Assembly: GCF_020520425.1 (NCBI RefSeq)
Contig: NC_079487.1
Location: 88,975,141-89,039,140, forward strand
Length of the DNA stretch: 64,000 nt
Source of the DNA: Spinacia oleracea
Lineage: Eukaryota; Streptophyta; Magnoliopsida; Caryophyllales; Amaranthaceae
Reading direction: 5' to 3'
How positions within the stretch are numbered: the first letter of the stretch is position 1; each line of letters begins with the position of its first letter. The notes under the pieces are model-generated. The model was not told where the DNA came from. It saw only the letters and a list, made by a program, of their open reading frames with translations, and made no database searches. Position numbers and translations under genes: made by a program. Below are positions 1 to 11,343 of this stretch, piece by piece.

Positions 1-2297
1 CTGCTGCCTTGTGCTCGTGCACTACGCCCTTGCTCATTGCATTCGTGCCGCACGGGCGACGAGCTCCCTTGCTCGTCGTCGCATGCCCGCATTATACAAC
101 ACCCCTTAAGGGTAACACGAAGCGTCCATTGCTTCGTGCGTGCAAGTTTTATGAACGAATCGCATAAAAATTTAAAATTTATATTTAAAATTAATGACAA
201 ATTAATAAATAATATTAATTTCATAATTTTAGGGCGAAAAAATCGAAAATTTATTATCCAATTGATTTCCGATTGTTATGGATTCAAGTCTAGGTCATAA
301 AAATTTAAAATTTATCATAAATTTACAATTTTTATGGTGGTTTTTAATCATAGGTTTCTAATTAAATTACAATTAATTATGAAAATCAAATTAATTCTAA
401 ATTATTCTAATTTTCAACAAATTAATCATAATTACAAATTAGATTGCATAATTAACAAGACTAGGCATTCAAACTTGTTAAACATATGCAGTAGGTCAAT
501 CAAAAAATCAAGATTTATCAACAAGAATCGCAAATATTTAATTTAACATCTTAAATTTACGAAATTTTGCATTCGAAAAACTAAAACCTTCGAAAAGTCA
601 TAGTTAGGCTTCGAATTTGAGAATTCTGGGTTCGGCAGAAAAATATTGTTTTTGTCAAAATTTTAGAATGCCTTTTACATGCGGAATTGACACAAAAATC
701 ACTCAATTCGGATGAGTAACGAAGAAACTGCCGAAAAACTGCGTACGTATAATTAAATAAACGCAATTTGCAATTAATTAACAATTACGAAAATTAATCA
801 CCCCTTTTAATTCTTGCAAATTTGTAATATTTAACCATGTTCATGCAATTTAGATTATGAAAATAATAAGGGGCTCGTGATACCACTGTTAGGTTATGAT
901 ACATATGACATTACATAGATCATGCGGAAACAACCATTAACCCAGGACAACATATTATTTACACATAATCATATAGCATAATTTAGATGCATACTCTTTG
1001 TTGCGTGCCCTCCCTAGCTGCGCCCGAACCGAACAAGAACAAGTCTTTAGGACTCCAAGTGTCGTCCCTCCGTAGATAGTCCACAGCACGTCCGGATCCG
1101 CCTTAAGATTGACCAACTAGAATCGCCCTTAAGGTACTAGAAAATTTCGGCACTTTATGAGCAAGATGTGTGTTTTAATTTTCTCTCAAAAAACTCACTT
1201 TTGAATACTTTGAAACTTGTTATAAATTGTGAGCCCTAGCCTCATATTTATAGGGGTATGGAAAGGGAATCGAAATCCTATTCAGATACAAATTAATTAA
1301 ACCTAGAATCCTACAAGAACTCTAATTTAATTAATTTATCAAATAGAATTAGGAATTTAATCATTAACCGAACTCTGCATGTTTTAGGAAACGTGCACGA
1401 ACACAAACACTTGCACACACACGCACGGCTGCCACGATGGGCCCCATGCGTGCGCGCGAGCAGCAGCCCACGCAGCGCCCGCGCGCGCTGCGCGCTGCGC
1501 GTGCTGTGCGCGTTGTGCGCGCTGCGCAGCCTGCTGGGCCTGGCCTTGCGCTGGGCCTGGCGTGGCTGTTTGTGCGGCGCGCTTGGCTTGCTGGGCGATG
1601 GCCTGGCTTCGTGCTGGGCCTCGTCCGGCAGGCCTCGTCCGATGCTTATTCGTACGATGCGCTTCCGATTAAATTTTCCGATTCCGGAATTCATTTCCGA
1701 TACGAACAATATTTAATATTTCCGATTCCGGAATTAATTTCCATTTCGAACAAATATTTAATATTTCCGTTTCCGGAATTATTTTCCGATTCCGGTAATA
1801 TTTCCGATTCTGACAATATTTCCGTTTCCGGCAATATTTCCGATTCTGGCAATATTTCCATTTCCGATAATATTTTCCGATACGTACCATGTTTCCGTTT
1901 CCGGCAACATCTACGACTTGGATAATATTTATATTTCCGATACGATCCATATTTCCGTTTCCGGCAATATCATCGTTTCCGGAGTATTCATTTCTTGCCT
2001 GTGACGATCTTAGCTCCCACTGAAACCAAGATCCGTCGGTTCCGAATATTCATAGATGGAGTATTTAATGCCATTAAATACTTGATCCGTTTACGTACTA
2101 TTTGTGTGACCCTACGGGTTCAGTCAAGAGTAAGTTGTGGATTAATATCATTAATTCCACTTGAACTGAAGCGGCCTCTAGCTAGGCATTCAGCTCACTT
2201 GATCTCACTGAATTATTAACTTGTTAATTAATACTGAACCGCATTTATTAGACTTAACATAGAATGCATACTTGGACCAAGGGCATTATTTCCTTCA
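1..2297 (-). mobile_element. Family L non-autonomous LTR retrotransposon, copy A (5' end only)
   Basis: This is the 5' LTR (887-2297) plus the first ~886 bases of the internal leader of a minus-strand element; the rest lies left of the window. The leader matches that of the full copy at 23944-34481 almost base for base: 1-160 corresponds to about 32188-32345. The primer-binding site next to the LTR (about 872-886) reads TGGTATCACGAGC on the minus strand, close to the initiator-Met tRNA type. No retroviral-type protein is readable in this part. The right flank is Copia sequence, so the element landed in an older retrotransposon. The target duplication cannot be checked because the left end is missing. 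Confidence 0.85.
887..2297 (-). repeat. 5' LTR of family L copy A
   Basis: On the minus strand the LTR starts TGAAGGAAATAATGCCC and ends CATAACCTAACA, giving the TG...CA termini of LTRs. It is 1411 bp. Three zones are visible: a unique part with TATAAATA-like sequence near 1250, a very GC-rich part (about 1430-1650) built of gcgcgctgcgc-type units, and a block of degenerate TTTCCG/CGGAAA repeats (about 1660-1990). The same order is seen in the other LTRs of this family in the window. Confidence 0.9.
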
Positions 2298-2540
2298 AGT
2301 AGTTCCTCAAAATGTTGTTGCCCCTCGTAGGTCAAATAGAACTATTTTTCAGCCGGACAGATGGACATGCGTCCTCTTGACTGAAAACTTAGACGTTCTC
2401 ATATTGGATAGTGATTAACCAATGACTTACAAGAAAGCTATGACGAGCCCAAGCTCCACTAAATGGTTAGAGGCCATGCAATCTGAAATAGACTCCTTGT
2501 CTGAAAATCAAGTCTGGGATTTGGTTGATTTATTAATATG
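2298..2540 (+). mobile_element. Copia-type reverse transcriptase fragment
   Basis: The plus strand reads a typical Ty1/Copia stretch just upstream of the RT core, including the motif KWLEAMQSEIDSLSENQVW followed by LVD. It is a short relic. Copy A of family L is inserted at its left side and a MITE at its right side. No further Copia domains follow on the right, so it is a remnant of an old element. Confidence 0.75.
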
Positions 2541-2549
2541 CTTTGTTGG

Positions 2550-2758
2550 GAGTCCGGATCCTCTAGAGTTTTAATAAAACTCTACAAGGTAGAGTTGTAT
2601 CTAAACCATACATTTTAAAATCAATGGCTCATATTGATGAGAAAAAATAGGAGGAATTTTGGAAAGATAATATATGAACCATTGATTTTTCATTCAATGG
2701 TTATATGTTCAAACTCTACCTTGTAGATTTATTTTAGAAATCTAGAGGATCCAAAACC
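2550..2758. mobile_element. MITE with long inverted repeats and 9-bp target duplication (Mutator-like)
   Basis: The 209-bp element has imperfect terminal inverted repeats of about 45 bp: the left end contains GGATCCTCTAGAG and then CTCTACAAGGTAGAGTT, and the right end carries the reverse complement. Direct copies of ctttgttgg flank it (2541-2549 and 2759-2767). A 9-bp duplication is the Mutator signature, so a MULE-type MITE is the best call. It has no coding capacity. It lies at the edge of the Copia fragment, so it inserted after that element. Confidence 0.8.
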
Positions 2759-2767
2759 CTTTGTTGG

Positions 2768-3728
2768 ATACTGCTTGTAATACACCAAAACAAAAGCCCC
2801 AAATTGATTCATGTAATCACTATTCGATATGTATTGGACTTTGTTACTGTTCTTGCAATTGAAAAACCCATAGAGAACCCAATCAATCAATCATGCGGGA
2901 CTTCTAAAATAAAACCCAGCAGAATTATCGAGCAGGTTCGGAAGCAACACCAGCCACCACAACCCTTGCGGCACCGGTGTAACTACCTTTTGCCGTCAAG
3001 CGCGACCTTCCCGACCAGCTAACGAGCCCACGCCCTCCCTTACACCAACCCGCCGCACACCGATCCACCTCCACCGTGGCCCATCTTGCGGTGGTTGCGC
3101 CACCCAGCCTTGGATTAAAGGTGCGAATTTTCCCTATTTCTCCCACTCAAATTGTGCAACAATTGCGTAAGTTTTGTGTGGGAATTAAATCAACAATTGG
3201 TTGAATTTTGGGTTAAATTTGTGTCGAATGTGGTCGTGTAATTTTCATAAAATAGGGTTCATAAAAAAATTGGGCATAAAACGATTTTGTGCACAATTAA
3301 TCAATGTTTTGGGAATAAATTAGGTACGAAATCGAAATTAATAGGCTAAATAATCAAATTATTTAAGTATAAATTTCGAATTATTTTTGATAATTTTCAG
3401 ATTTATATTTACATGAAAATCGAATATTTTCAATATCTTATAAATTTATACAATTAATCATAATTAGTTGCATAAATTTAATCATAAATCAAAATTTTGC
3501 TGTGAAGCTCAAGTTTCGGGTATGACAGTTGGTTTATACGAGCATACATAGGTATAAAATCATTATTTTATGAAACCAAAATAATTAAAATTAATATTTT
3601 AACTATGCATATTAATCCATATATCAAATTCCGTCGTAATTGAATCAAAATAATCAAGAATATGCATCAAAAATTAAAACTTTAATCATGATCAAAATTA
3701 ACGTATGCAAGGGGCTAACTGATACCAC
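2768..3728 (-). other. Non-coding stretch, right part probably leader of the LTR element at 3729
   Basis: No gene is supported. About 2900-3110 is C-rich and gives only shadow frames. About 3166-3728 is AT-rich and runs directly into a primer-site-like sequence (TGGTATCAGTTAGCCCC on the minus strand) next to the LTR at 3729, so this part is probably the internal leader of that minus-strand element. I see no matching second LTR to the left, so the element is truncated. Confidence 0.5.
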
Positions 3729-4402
3729 TGTAGGATTAGATGCTAATAGCGGAATTGCAGAAAACACTTTTCTCACATCTAACAGGATCACAAGCATACA
3801 TTAATATGAATCATAATATAGGAGTTAAATATAGCTTTGATGCGTGATTCCCGAGTATATGAACAAGGACCAATTCGGAGACAGAACCCCAAGCGTGATT
3901 CCTCTACTTAGTCCACACGAGCACGGATAAAGATCTCCTTGTGTCGTTTGCTAGAACGGATGGAGAAGATGGAAATCTCTCTCTCACTTTCACAAGGAAG
4001 GAACGGATTTGGAGTATTGAATAAGGTTGATGATTTATTCAACTTGTGTTTAATCATATGGTCATCATGTCTATTTATAACGTTTATAATAGCTTGATAA
4101 CCAATCCTAGTAGAACTAGAAAACCTAGTAATCCTAGTAAACCTTAACTACTCCAAAAACCTATCCAACACCAAAGACCATCATGGGCCTTGAGTCATAT
4201 TGATCCTATCCAATACTCTATTGTGTGTGACCTTATAGGACCCGGTTATATTAGTAGTAGCCCAATTATAATTAGCCCACATATCATAATTGGTTTCTAG
4301 CAAAACATTATGACCACCTAAATAACCGGATTATTAATATCCATTATTAATCCTAATCTATATTTAGTAATTGCCATCTTGATTAAAAGACATATTCCTT
4401 CA
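3729..4402 (-). repeat. LTR of a second Copia-like family (truncated element)
   Basis: On the minus strand this 674-bp block starts TGAAGGAATATGTC, ends ATCCTACA and is followed by a TGGTATCAG primer-site-like motif. That is the layout of a 5' LTR. The start resembles the family L LTR (TGAAGGAAATAATG), but the body differs and is much shorter. It has no partner LTR in the window and no coding region next to it, so it is an incomplete fossil. Confidence 0.7.
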
Positions 4403-5262
4403 GTTCAAACCTAAAACATCGACATTGGCAGAAAATGAGAGTTTTCACTTGTTACCGTCAGTAATACTTTTCATCAAGCTGTAATTTAATTTCATGGTTG
4501 TCATTATGTTGTGCAATAATTGTATAACTTACTCTATTAATGGTAGATTTTCTTGAGAGATGAATCCGTTCCAGTTATAACTTTTTGATGCGTCAGATTT
4601 TGGATCGTGAAAATGTAAGTTTGTTTGTTACACTCTATCCTGTACTCTTCAGCCTTTTGGCCTATCAATCATTCATAGATTATGGACAGATGGTACTTTA
4701 CTATGTTTTTACTCTCCTTATAAATTATACTCCGTAAATAATAGTAATAGTATTATGTTGCGCTAACATACGCATTTTTCAGTAGTCTGCAGTGGGAACC
4801 ATCTTGCACTGGAAACAATTATTAAACATTCTCTCCGATTAGAATTAGCTGGACGTAAAAGGTAAAAAGGTGAAAGACAACATTCCCTTGCCATGCTCTT
4901 TCTCATTGTGATTCAGATGTAACATACTTACTTCGATAAGGAAGTGAATTTGCAAGTTAAAAAATGGCAATTACCTCCCTATAGTTGGTGTAATTCAAGT
5001 GATTATTTTTGCAGGTTATGCGCAGATTACTCACGCGAACCACTTTTGGCTAAGTTGTAGTAGCAATGTTTAGTTTCTTTCCACGTGACACATCTGCTAC
5101 AAAACTTTGACCAGAGTTCAATACGTTAGTTACTGGTCAACATTATTTTTGTTCATATACTTATAAATCTCCACTAGATTATACTCGAGAGAAATATATT
5201 CATAGCATTGCTTAGAATATTATTTCAACAAAAAACAAAAACATCCATAGTTTTGTGAAGAA
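4403..5262. other. Intergenic stretch
   Basis: AT-rich with no supported gene. One short open stretch at about 4787-4850 ends in a donor-like site on the plus strand, but I cannot tie it to any protein family. It leads into the 3' end of the minus-strand gene at 5263. Confidence 0.4.
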
Positions 5263-6350
5263 TCATTTGTTGTTTAGAATAAGTGACGTTTGGGATAATA
5301 TGGCACTGAAGACAAAACCTGTCCGACCAGACTTGAGACCATCTTCACTGACCAAAGCACTTGTGGTTAAAGGGATGTCGGTTAGACATGGTCTGAAATC
5401 AGTTTTTACAGCAACCACACTGACTAAATCACCAACAAGCTGGTAAGCAAGAGTACGCAGAGCTGCTTCCCATATCCCTGACTGCGAAATTATAATCACC
5501 GAACGATTGCTATCCAGATAACTCTTTAACATCTCAACTTCAACTTTAGAGATGGAACATAGTTTAGGAACAAGAACAACTTTGCACGCATCGAATCTCA
5601 CACAACTAAAATCACGTTGGGCAGAATATCTAACAAGATCAACACCACATTCCTCATCATAACACTTTTCTCCAAAATAAATACCATTACCATTGCCATT
5701 GCCATTGCCATTACCATTACCATTACCATTACCATTACCATTACCATTACCATTACCATTACCATTACCATTACCCGTTGTTCCCTTTTCAACAACATAG
5801 GCATCATCATCATCATCATCATCATCTATCGTTTTCTTTCCAATAAACACCATCTTCACATTATTTGGTATGAGTCCAACTCGGAAGATTGGTTTTCCGG
5901 AATCAGCAACAACAACAGACCCCTGTAAACATACATTTATTTATTTAAGAAATAAAAACTTGATAAATTTGCAAAATACAAAATATATTTACCGACCGTG
6001 ATATTCTCCGGAATTACGAAGAATTGGTAGCAAGAGTTGGGCATCGAAATCATAAGAAAGCGTTTGCCAATGGTTACTGGATGGTGTTGGACCATTCTAG
6101 CCAAGTCAAATTCAACAATAGCATACCCCTTACGTCTTGTATATTTGAATTCATACTCTTTATCTCTAAATGTTGCAGTAAAAGGGAGACCATTCCCTAC
6201 CGCCGCTAATTTGTCCTCCTCTGACATACGACTTTCAAATCTATCACTATTTTTCTCATCCAAACATATCTCCGATTGCAAATAATCAAACTCGTCCAAC
6301 ATTTTAGACAAGATAATCACTCTTTCCTCATCCCCACAGGATTTCGCCAT
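5263..6350 (-). CDS. Unrecognised two-coding-exon gene with Asp and Gly-Asn tracts
   Basis: I do not recognise the family. Exon 1 starts at the ATG at 6350 (MAKSCGDEERV) and runs to about 5997. Exon 2 is 5922-5263 and starts GSVVVADSGKPIF after a good TTTACAG acceptor; together they give about 337 aa. Exon 2 must start in phase 0. That fits a weak donor at 5996 (GTCGGT) or an earlier one inside the QFFVIP codons. The best-looking donor (GTAAAT at 5992) would put exon 2 out of frame, so the junction is uncertain or the gene is damaged. Exon 2 holds eight Asp in a row (5803-5826) and 15 Gly-Asn pairs (5684-5773), both coded by simple repeats. No signal peptide or membrane segment is obvious. 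The 5' leader is shared with the F-box gene at 11537-16582. Confidence 0.6.
5684..5773. repeat. Coding hexanucleotide microsatellite (15 units of CCATTA/CCATTG)
   Basis: Fifteen tandem 6-bp units lie inside exon 2 of the minus-strand gene and encode a Gly-Asn repeat. Three neighbouring units carry G instead of A at the sixth base. Because the unit is six bases, length change alters the protein without shifting its frame. An (ATC)8 run follows at 5803-5826. Confidence 0.95.
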
Positions 6351-6850
6351 TTTCTAGGCTTCTTTGATTGTCAACTTCAGGCTTATCAAAAGGTAATAAT
6401 TATTACAGCACACCTGAAATATTCAATCACAGAATTACCTAAACACTTCATATTAATTCACAATTCAATTTTTAAAAAATCTTAACTTTAAGGAAATCTA
6501 ATAAAAACGATTAAAGCTTTCACCTTTATACATAAACATAAGAGATTATCCAGCAAATTACAATTACAATTACCATTTCAATAAAATTCAATGAATTAGA
6601 AAGAGCAGACATAAACAGACTAGATATGATAAAGGAAATCAAACAAAAGATAATCACCTGGATGCTTCTCCGATTTGCAGCTCAAGACTGAGGAATAGAT
6701 TTGATAAAAATAACTTACTGTTATTATAACAGAGTACTATTTACTGGATCCTAAACTGACACCAAGTACATGTGTGAGAATTTATAAGAGGATGAGGAAA
6801 TCATGAATACCTTTCCGATCTAGGGTCCAAGAAGAAGAGGGGTAGTTATC
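6351..6850 (-). promoter_or_regulatory. 5' leader with UTR intron of the gene at 5263-6350
   Basis: On the minus strand a non-coding exon ends at 6658 (GCATCCAG|GTGATTA), an intron follows, and the acceptor TTTCAG|GTGT near 6413 leads to the start codon at 6350. The whole block aligns by eye with 16170-16750 upstream of the F-box gene, including the UTR exon, intron ends and promoter-side bases. In the F-box copy the first exon carries ATGGATG just before the donor; here those seven bases are absent, so the first exon has no start codon. Confidence 0.65.
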
Positions 6851-7440
6851 GGTTAGGAAAATTAAATCATGACAAAATTGTCAAAGCTCTTATAGAAGAT
6901 TAGAAACCAAATACTCCCTCCGTCCCGAAATCTGACTATCCTGATTCGTTGAGCCGCTAATTCAGCAAGGCAAAAAAGCAAACCCCAGATTACACAAATC
7001 CAAACTCATAATATGGAGGAACAAAAATCAAACAACAAAAGTAATCATTGACCAAAGTAATCCCCAAATTACCTTGCACAAGACCTAAAATCTGGTGAGT
7101 GCGATAAATGAGAAATTAGGGTTGAAAGCTGATGAGTCGGTGAGTGCAAACATGAAATGATTGCATTGCCGACAAACTTCAAGGACTAGAAAAAAAGATC
7201 AAGAACAAAACATACCCAGAGATCGAAATTCAAAACGTGGGGGACAAATTAGTACCTCAAAGTCTTTAGATTTCGTTTACAATGTGTCATATAGCTTCAA
7301 ATTGAGAGAGCAATTTGAGCTTGAGTGTAATCTAGATCTATGTCGGCAGAGAAAGCGAGAGAGTAATGGGGTTTAGGGTTGAGAGAAGACGGTTGATAGA
7401 AAAAAAAGTTAAGTTGGGTTTTTTTTCCACCAAACATTGA
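6851..7440. other. Intergenic stretch with a Stowaway-like terminus
   Basis: At 6913-6926 the sequence CTCCCTCCGTCCC matches the usual end of plant Stowaway MITEs. I see no matching opposite end nearby, so this is a fragment at best. No gene is supported in the rest. Confidence 0.35.
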
Positions 7441-7637
7441 ATACGCAGACTGCTAGTAAAGAACACGTGAGAAACAGATGGCAGGTCATTAGTTTGTCGA
7501 CGCCAAAACAAGACGGGAAATTCTGCAACGTAAAACGGCGTCGAGAAAACACGGAACTGCAATTCCGTGGCTAACACTCTACGCTCTACTTCAAGCGTCG
7601 AGCCACAAGCGTCCTCAAAACATGCATTTTGTAGTAG
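7441..7637. mobile_element. Orphan CACTA-like transposon end
   Basis: Read on the minus strand, 7637 begins CACTACTACAAAATGC, the form of a CACTA (En/Spm) terminal inverted repeat, followed by about 180 bp of subterminal sequence containing the repeated motif GACGC. The matching other end was not found on either side. It is probably a solo or truncated end. Confidence 0.4.
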
Positions 7638-9009
7638 TGTATTGATATATGTGACTCGCACTATTATACCAAGAGACCATACATTATCAACACTTTCTCT
7701 GAGCCAAAAAACATTGAAAATTAGGCCCAAAAAACCCGAGTTTGCACTTGGACAAATATTTATGTCTACTATGAGTTCTAGAGTCCAATTGACATAGCTA
7801 TTGATGAAGAAACGAACACTAATTAAGGTACAACAAACTTAAAAAGCTCGAGCATGGAACAACCAGAAAGCCATGACATTGATGTTAACAAAGAAAATTC
7901 TTTGTTCTTTTTCTAAACAGACCCAGACCTCAGGATCCAATCTATCAAAATAGGAATATGTAATAAATAGTACAAAAGTGTTCATGGAAGCCACATCAAA
8001 GCAAAAGCAATATGAGTCAATAATTAGGATGGTTTTACCTGATGAATAGAACACGCATGCCTCATTATGTACAACTGGCATCCTCTCAAGAAACAATGTG
8101 TGTGCATTCTTCAGGCTTTCAACAGGCTCAGCATTCCTATAATCTCACAAATTTCAGAAAATCAACCAAAATAATTTTTTTGGAGTTAAGGAAGCAACAA
8201 TGAGAGGTGTGATGTATACGGGATTTGATCCCCTCCCACGACTTCAACCAATTTACTACCCGTGGGAAGCTAGGAATTCAGTTTTTTAGGAATGCAAGTT
8301 TTCACTCCATAATCTGTCTTGAAGAATCATAAATTTGATGAAAGACAAAGTTAATAATGTAATCCCAAAACAAGTCGGTGTTATTGATAAAATGTTCCGA
8401 GCATTTTTTTGTTCTAACAACATAGCCACATAGTTTATGCAGATCAACACATGTTTCCTATAATAGACTGTTTTCAAAATTCTGCTTGCTTTGGTGTACT
8501 GATATATGAACTTTGGCAATAATTTAACTGAAGTACGATACGGAGTATAACCTATTCCAGCTAAAACACTAAAAGCAAGCCTTAAGTGTCTAACCCCATC
8601 TCTTGGACTAGATCTACACTCAAAAGAGTACAGGAACCAAAAAGTAAAAACAGTAGGCACACATGGAAACCCAATACAACCATTGATATCAGTATTTCAG
8701 CCACCAGTGACGAGCAAAATAAAAGACCTGTCCGCCATCAGAAGCTAATTTTCAGAGGGAGGAAAAGATGAGCAGACAATTGAATGCCAACAGGATATTT
8801 GCAACTCTCTGTCTTTCTTTCTTTCTCTCTCCTCAACCCTTCTTTCTATTTTCTTTCTTCTTCCTCTCCTGAACCCTTATTTCAGCCATTTTTTCCGGCC
8901 GATTCTCTACAACAAAGAGATTAAAAGCCCATTATTTTTTCGGTGAAATTCAGATCTACAACAAAGAGAAAGAGTTTGACACCTGATTTTTGGATTCTTT
9001 TCCGACACC
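7638..9009. other. Intergenic or intron-like stretch
   Basis: No protein family is recognised. A minus-strand open stretch at about 8040-8145 is bordered by an acceptor-like TTATAG and a donor-like CAG|GTAAAA and could be an exon, but its translation means nothing to me. A pyrimidine-rich tract lies at 8805-8880. Confidence 0.3.
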
Positions 9010-9106
9010 GGGGACACCTCCCCGGACACGTGTCGAGTGTCGTGTCGCGGGTCGGGTCGTGTCGACACCGACACCCACCGCCTGGCGCCATGTCGGAGTA
9101 ACATAG
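9010..9106. repeat. GC-rich transposon-end-like block
   Basis: The sequence holds stacked GTGTCG/CGACAC motifs, including GTGTCGACACCGACACC. The core TGTCGACACGAC is shared with the left end of the TIR element at 10551, in opposite orientation. It may be the end of a related DNA transposon; I cannot define its limits. Confidence 0.35.
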
Positions 9107-9351
9107 GAAACTCTTAATCCAACAAGTATTATCCTATTTCTAGTCTACAGTCACATCTCTAGATAATATGAGATCTATCCAACAGAAGTCATCTTACAAC
9201 GCTATGCTCAGGCCGCTAAATACAACAATACCTAGGATGTAATTGTTTGTGGGGTTCCAGAGAGGTTAACATGTATAGACTATAGAGTCATAGACTTGTG
9301 CCCATACTCCATGCCAATTGAAGCTAGGACAGAGCTGATTCTGTAAGCTAG

Positions 9352-9409
9352 TGATATGTTATCAGAATCATGATTCAAGGTGATATGTTATCAGAATCAT
9401 GATTCAAGG
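9352..9409. repeat. Two perfect tandem copies of a 29-bp unit
   Basis: The unit begins TGATATGTTATCAGAATCAT and occurs twice without change, a simple local duplication in non-coding sequence. Confidence 0.9.
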
Positions 9410-9670
9410 TGACATCTACAGAAGAAAGCACATTAAGGACAACCAACAAGTGAAATAATCAAGACAACTTGAGATGTCATCTTTAGCATATATGAAGTGA
9501 CAGAGACCAAAACTTTTTTTGTCTACTCCCCCATGTGATTTTAGTAAATAAAAAAGGTGGGGGAAAGACAAACCATGCAGGGTGAAGAGAACTGTTCAGA
9601 GCTTGACAACAAACTTAAGCCAAAAAGAAAAATTGACATAATTCATAACTAAAAAGATTAACAAGTTTAC

Positions 9671-9787
9671 CTGAATCAAAAGCATAACAATTGCAAAGAT
9701 AACCTTCATAATCTCAGTCAAGAAGTTGACAGCGACTGGACTAAAATTGAATTTTCCATCCACCTTGGACATGTAAACCAAGACAAG
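9671..9787 (-). pseudogene. Orphan exon of a CMP-sialate/UDP-galactose-type nucleotide-sugar transporter
   Basis: A 117-bp minus-strand open stretch with a proper acceptor (TTGCCAG|CTTG) and donor (TTCAG|GTAAAC) encodes [13 protein letters not shown] and then [20 protein letters not shown]. This closely matches, from memory, the first membrane-spanning part of plant nucleotide-sugar transporters of the UTR6/CMP-sialic acid transporter-like group, which move nucleotide sugars into the Golgi or ER. Neither the preceding exon (expected CSVCRSK region) nor any following exon is visible. The 300-bp purine-rich stretch at about 10190-10480 (pyrimidine-rich on the minus strand) could be the old 5' UTR. 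I read it as a gene fragment, not a working transporter. Confidence 0.65.
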
Positions 9788-9945
9788 CTGGCAAGAAAAG
9801 AAAATTCACATGTCAATTATAAGCTTGAAGATGTTCGTACAATCAAATAATGTAAGAGTATGAACTATGAACTGCTAGTTGGACAAGCAGCTTAAATTAA
9901 GCAAGTGCAATTAGTCTTCACAGCTTAATTCAGTTTAGGGTTACA

Positions 9946-10112
9946 AATTCATACAATCAGCCCTAATTCATGCAAGTTCGATCTCATCATAAAATTAACA
10001 TAATTAATTAACAAATTCATACAATCATCCCTAATTCAAACAAGTTCGATCTCATCATAAAATTAACAAATTAACTTAATTAATTAACAAATTCATACAA
10101 TCAACCCTAATT
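9946..10112. repeat. Tandem repeat of about 74 bp, 2.3 copies
   Basis: Units begin CAAATTCATACAATCA and contain AAGTTCGATCTCATCATAAA. The copies differ by a few substitutions and a short insertion. It lies in what would be the first intron of the transporter fragment. Confidence 0.8.
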
Positions 10113-10550
10113 CATATAAATTCATAAAGAGTACCATGAAATCAAAGAAATCAAAATCAAGAAAATAGACAGAGAAATTGAATAAAACAAACCCGGGAAA
10201 AAGGATAGCAGTTGCTACAACAATCGTCGGAAGTAGCAGACGAGAAGCTGCTCGGAGGAGAGAGAAAAAGATACGATGTAGAAAGAGGGAGGAGAAATCG
10301 AAAAATCAGGAGAAAGGAGGAAGAAGATGATAAATGGCAGAGGAAAGACGGGAGGAGAGAGAAGAAAAGATAGGTTCTCACTTCCCAGCATTCTATCGAA
10401 GAAAGAAAAGGAAGGAGGAAAGAAAAGGAGAAAGAAACAAGCGTAACAAAATAACCATGGTAATATGGTTTGTGCACTATTATTAAGAATAAGACTAAAA
10501 AAAGGCATGAAATAGGGATAGGGTAGGTATTCCACTATTGGGTGAATAGT

Positions 10551-11343
10551 CTATTATGCTCGGACTCGTCCCACCACCCCGCCGTACCGGTGTCGACACG
10601 ACACGACACGGGTGCGGACACGGAATCCGGACCGGACTCACCTTGGGGAAAATGGACTCGTCTTTTAGGGTTTTGAAAACCAGATCTGAAAATAGAGGCC
10701 TCGAATTAGGGATATGGAGGCCGAGAACTTGGGGCTTCTGGTCGCCTGAGAAAGGCGAGTCACTAGGAATATTTGCCGGCTGGTTTGATGTTCTTGCATG
10801 TTGCAGAATGCAACGACCTCCATGGAAATGAACTCCATGAAAGTCAATGCTTTTTTCTTTTTTTTGAAAGTAAGCAGGTGTGGGGAAGGAGGAAGGTGGG
10901 GGACAACTGTCAGCAACTGAAAGTAAATTAAATAACGTGAAAAAGTAAAATATTGGGGGATAATTAAATAAGTACTCAAGTGGGACAACATGTCAGTATT
11001 TTATTTCTTTATTTTTATTTTTATTAACTTTTGATATTCTTTTGACCCACTTTTATCTTGGGAATGATATCACGTGATTTTTAATTTATAGTTTCAAGTT
11101 TTCAATTTTCAAAACATTTACTTTTTTAAAATTTTATTTTAATCACAAAAATACTTTTTGTTAATATTTATTATTAGGTCATTATAAATATTTAAATAAA
11201 TAAAATTAATATTTTTTAATGGTTGTCGTGTTCACCGAGTCCGTATCTGAATTTTGGACACTTCTAAAACGTGTCCCCGAGTCCTTGATTTTAAAAAATT
11301 TCGAGTCCGATCCTTGGACCCGTACCCGAGTCCGAGCATCCTA
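10551..11343. mobile_element. TIR DNA transposon, non-autonomous (hAT- or Mutator-like)
   Basis: Both ends carry the inverted motif ATGCTCGGACTCG (left at 10555; right end complementary, finishing at about 11339). The direct repeat gtgaatagt flanks the element at 10542-10550 and 11344-11352, an 8-9-bp target duplication. The ends continue with degenerate GGGTACGGGTCC and GTGTCGACACGAC motifs of the kind seen in hAT-like elements. Inside, 10700-11220 is non-coding and AT-rich to the right. No transposase is present. Confidence 0.7.

Noticed and set aside
1311-1716. Overlapping Ala/Arg-rich reading frames on both strands in the LTR
   Set aside because: They come from the GC-rich tandem tract, recur in every LTR copy and change with its length; no codon bias or homology supports a gene.
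5598-5928. MVMVMV and ITITIT frames
   Set aside because: Other-frame shadows of the coding hexamer repeat in the minus-strand gene.
10157-10535. Ser/Phe/Leu-rich minus-strand frames
   Set aside because: Pyrimidine-rich UTR-like sequence gives such translations; no homology.
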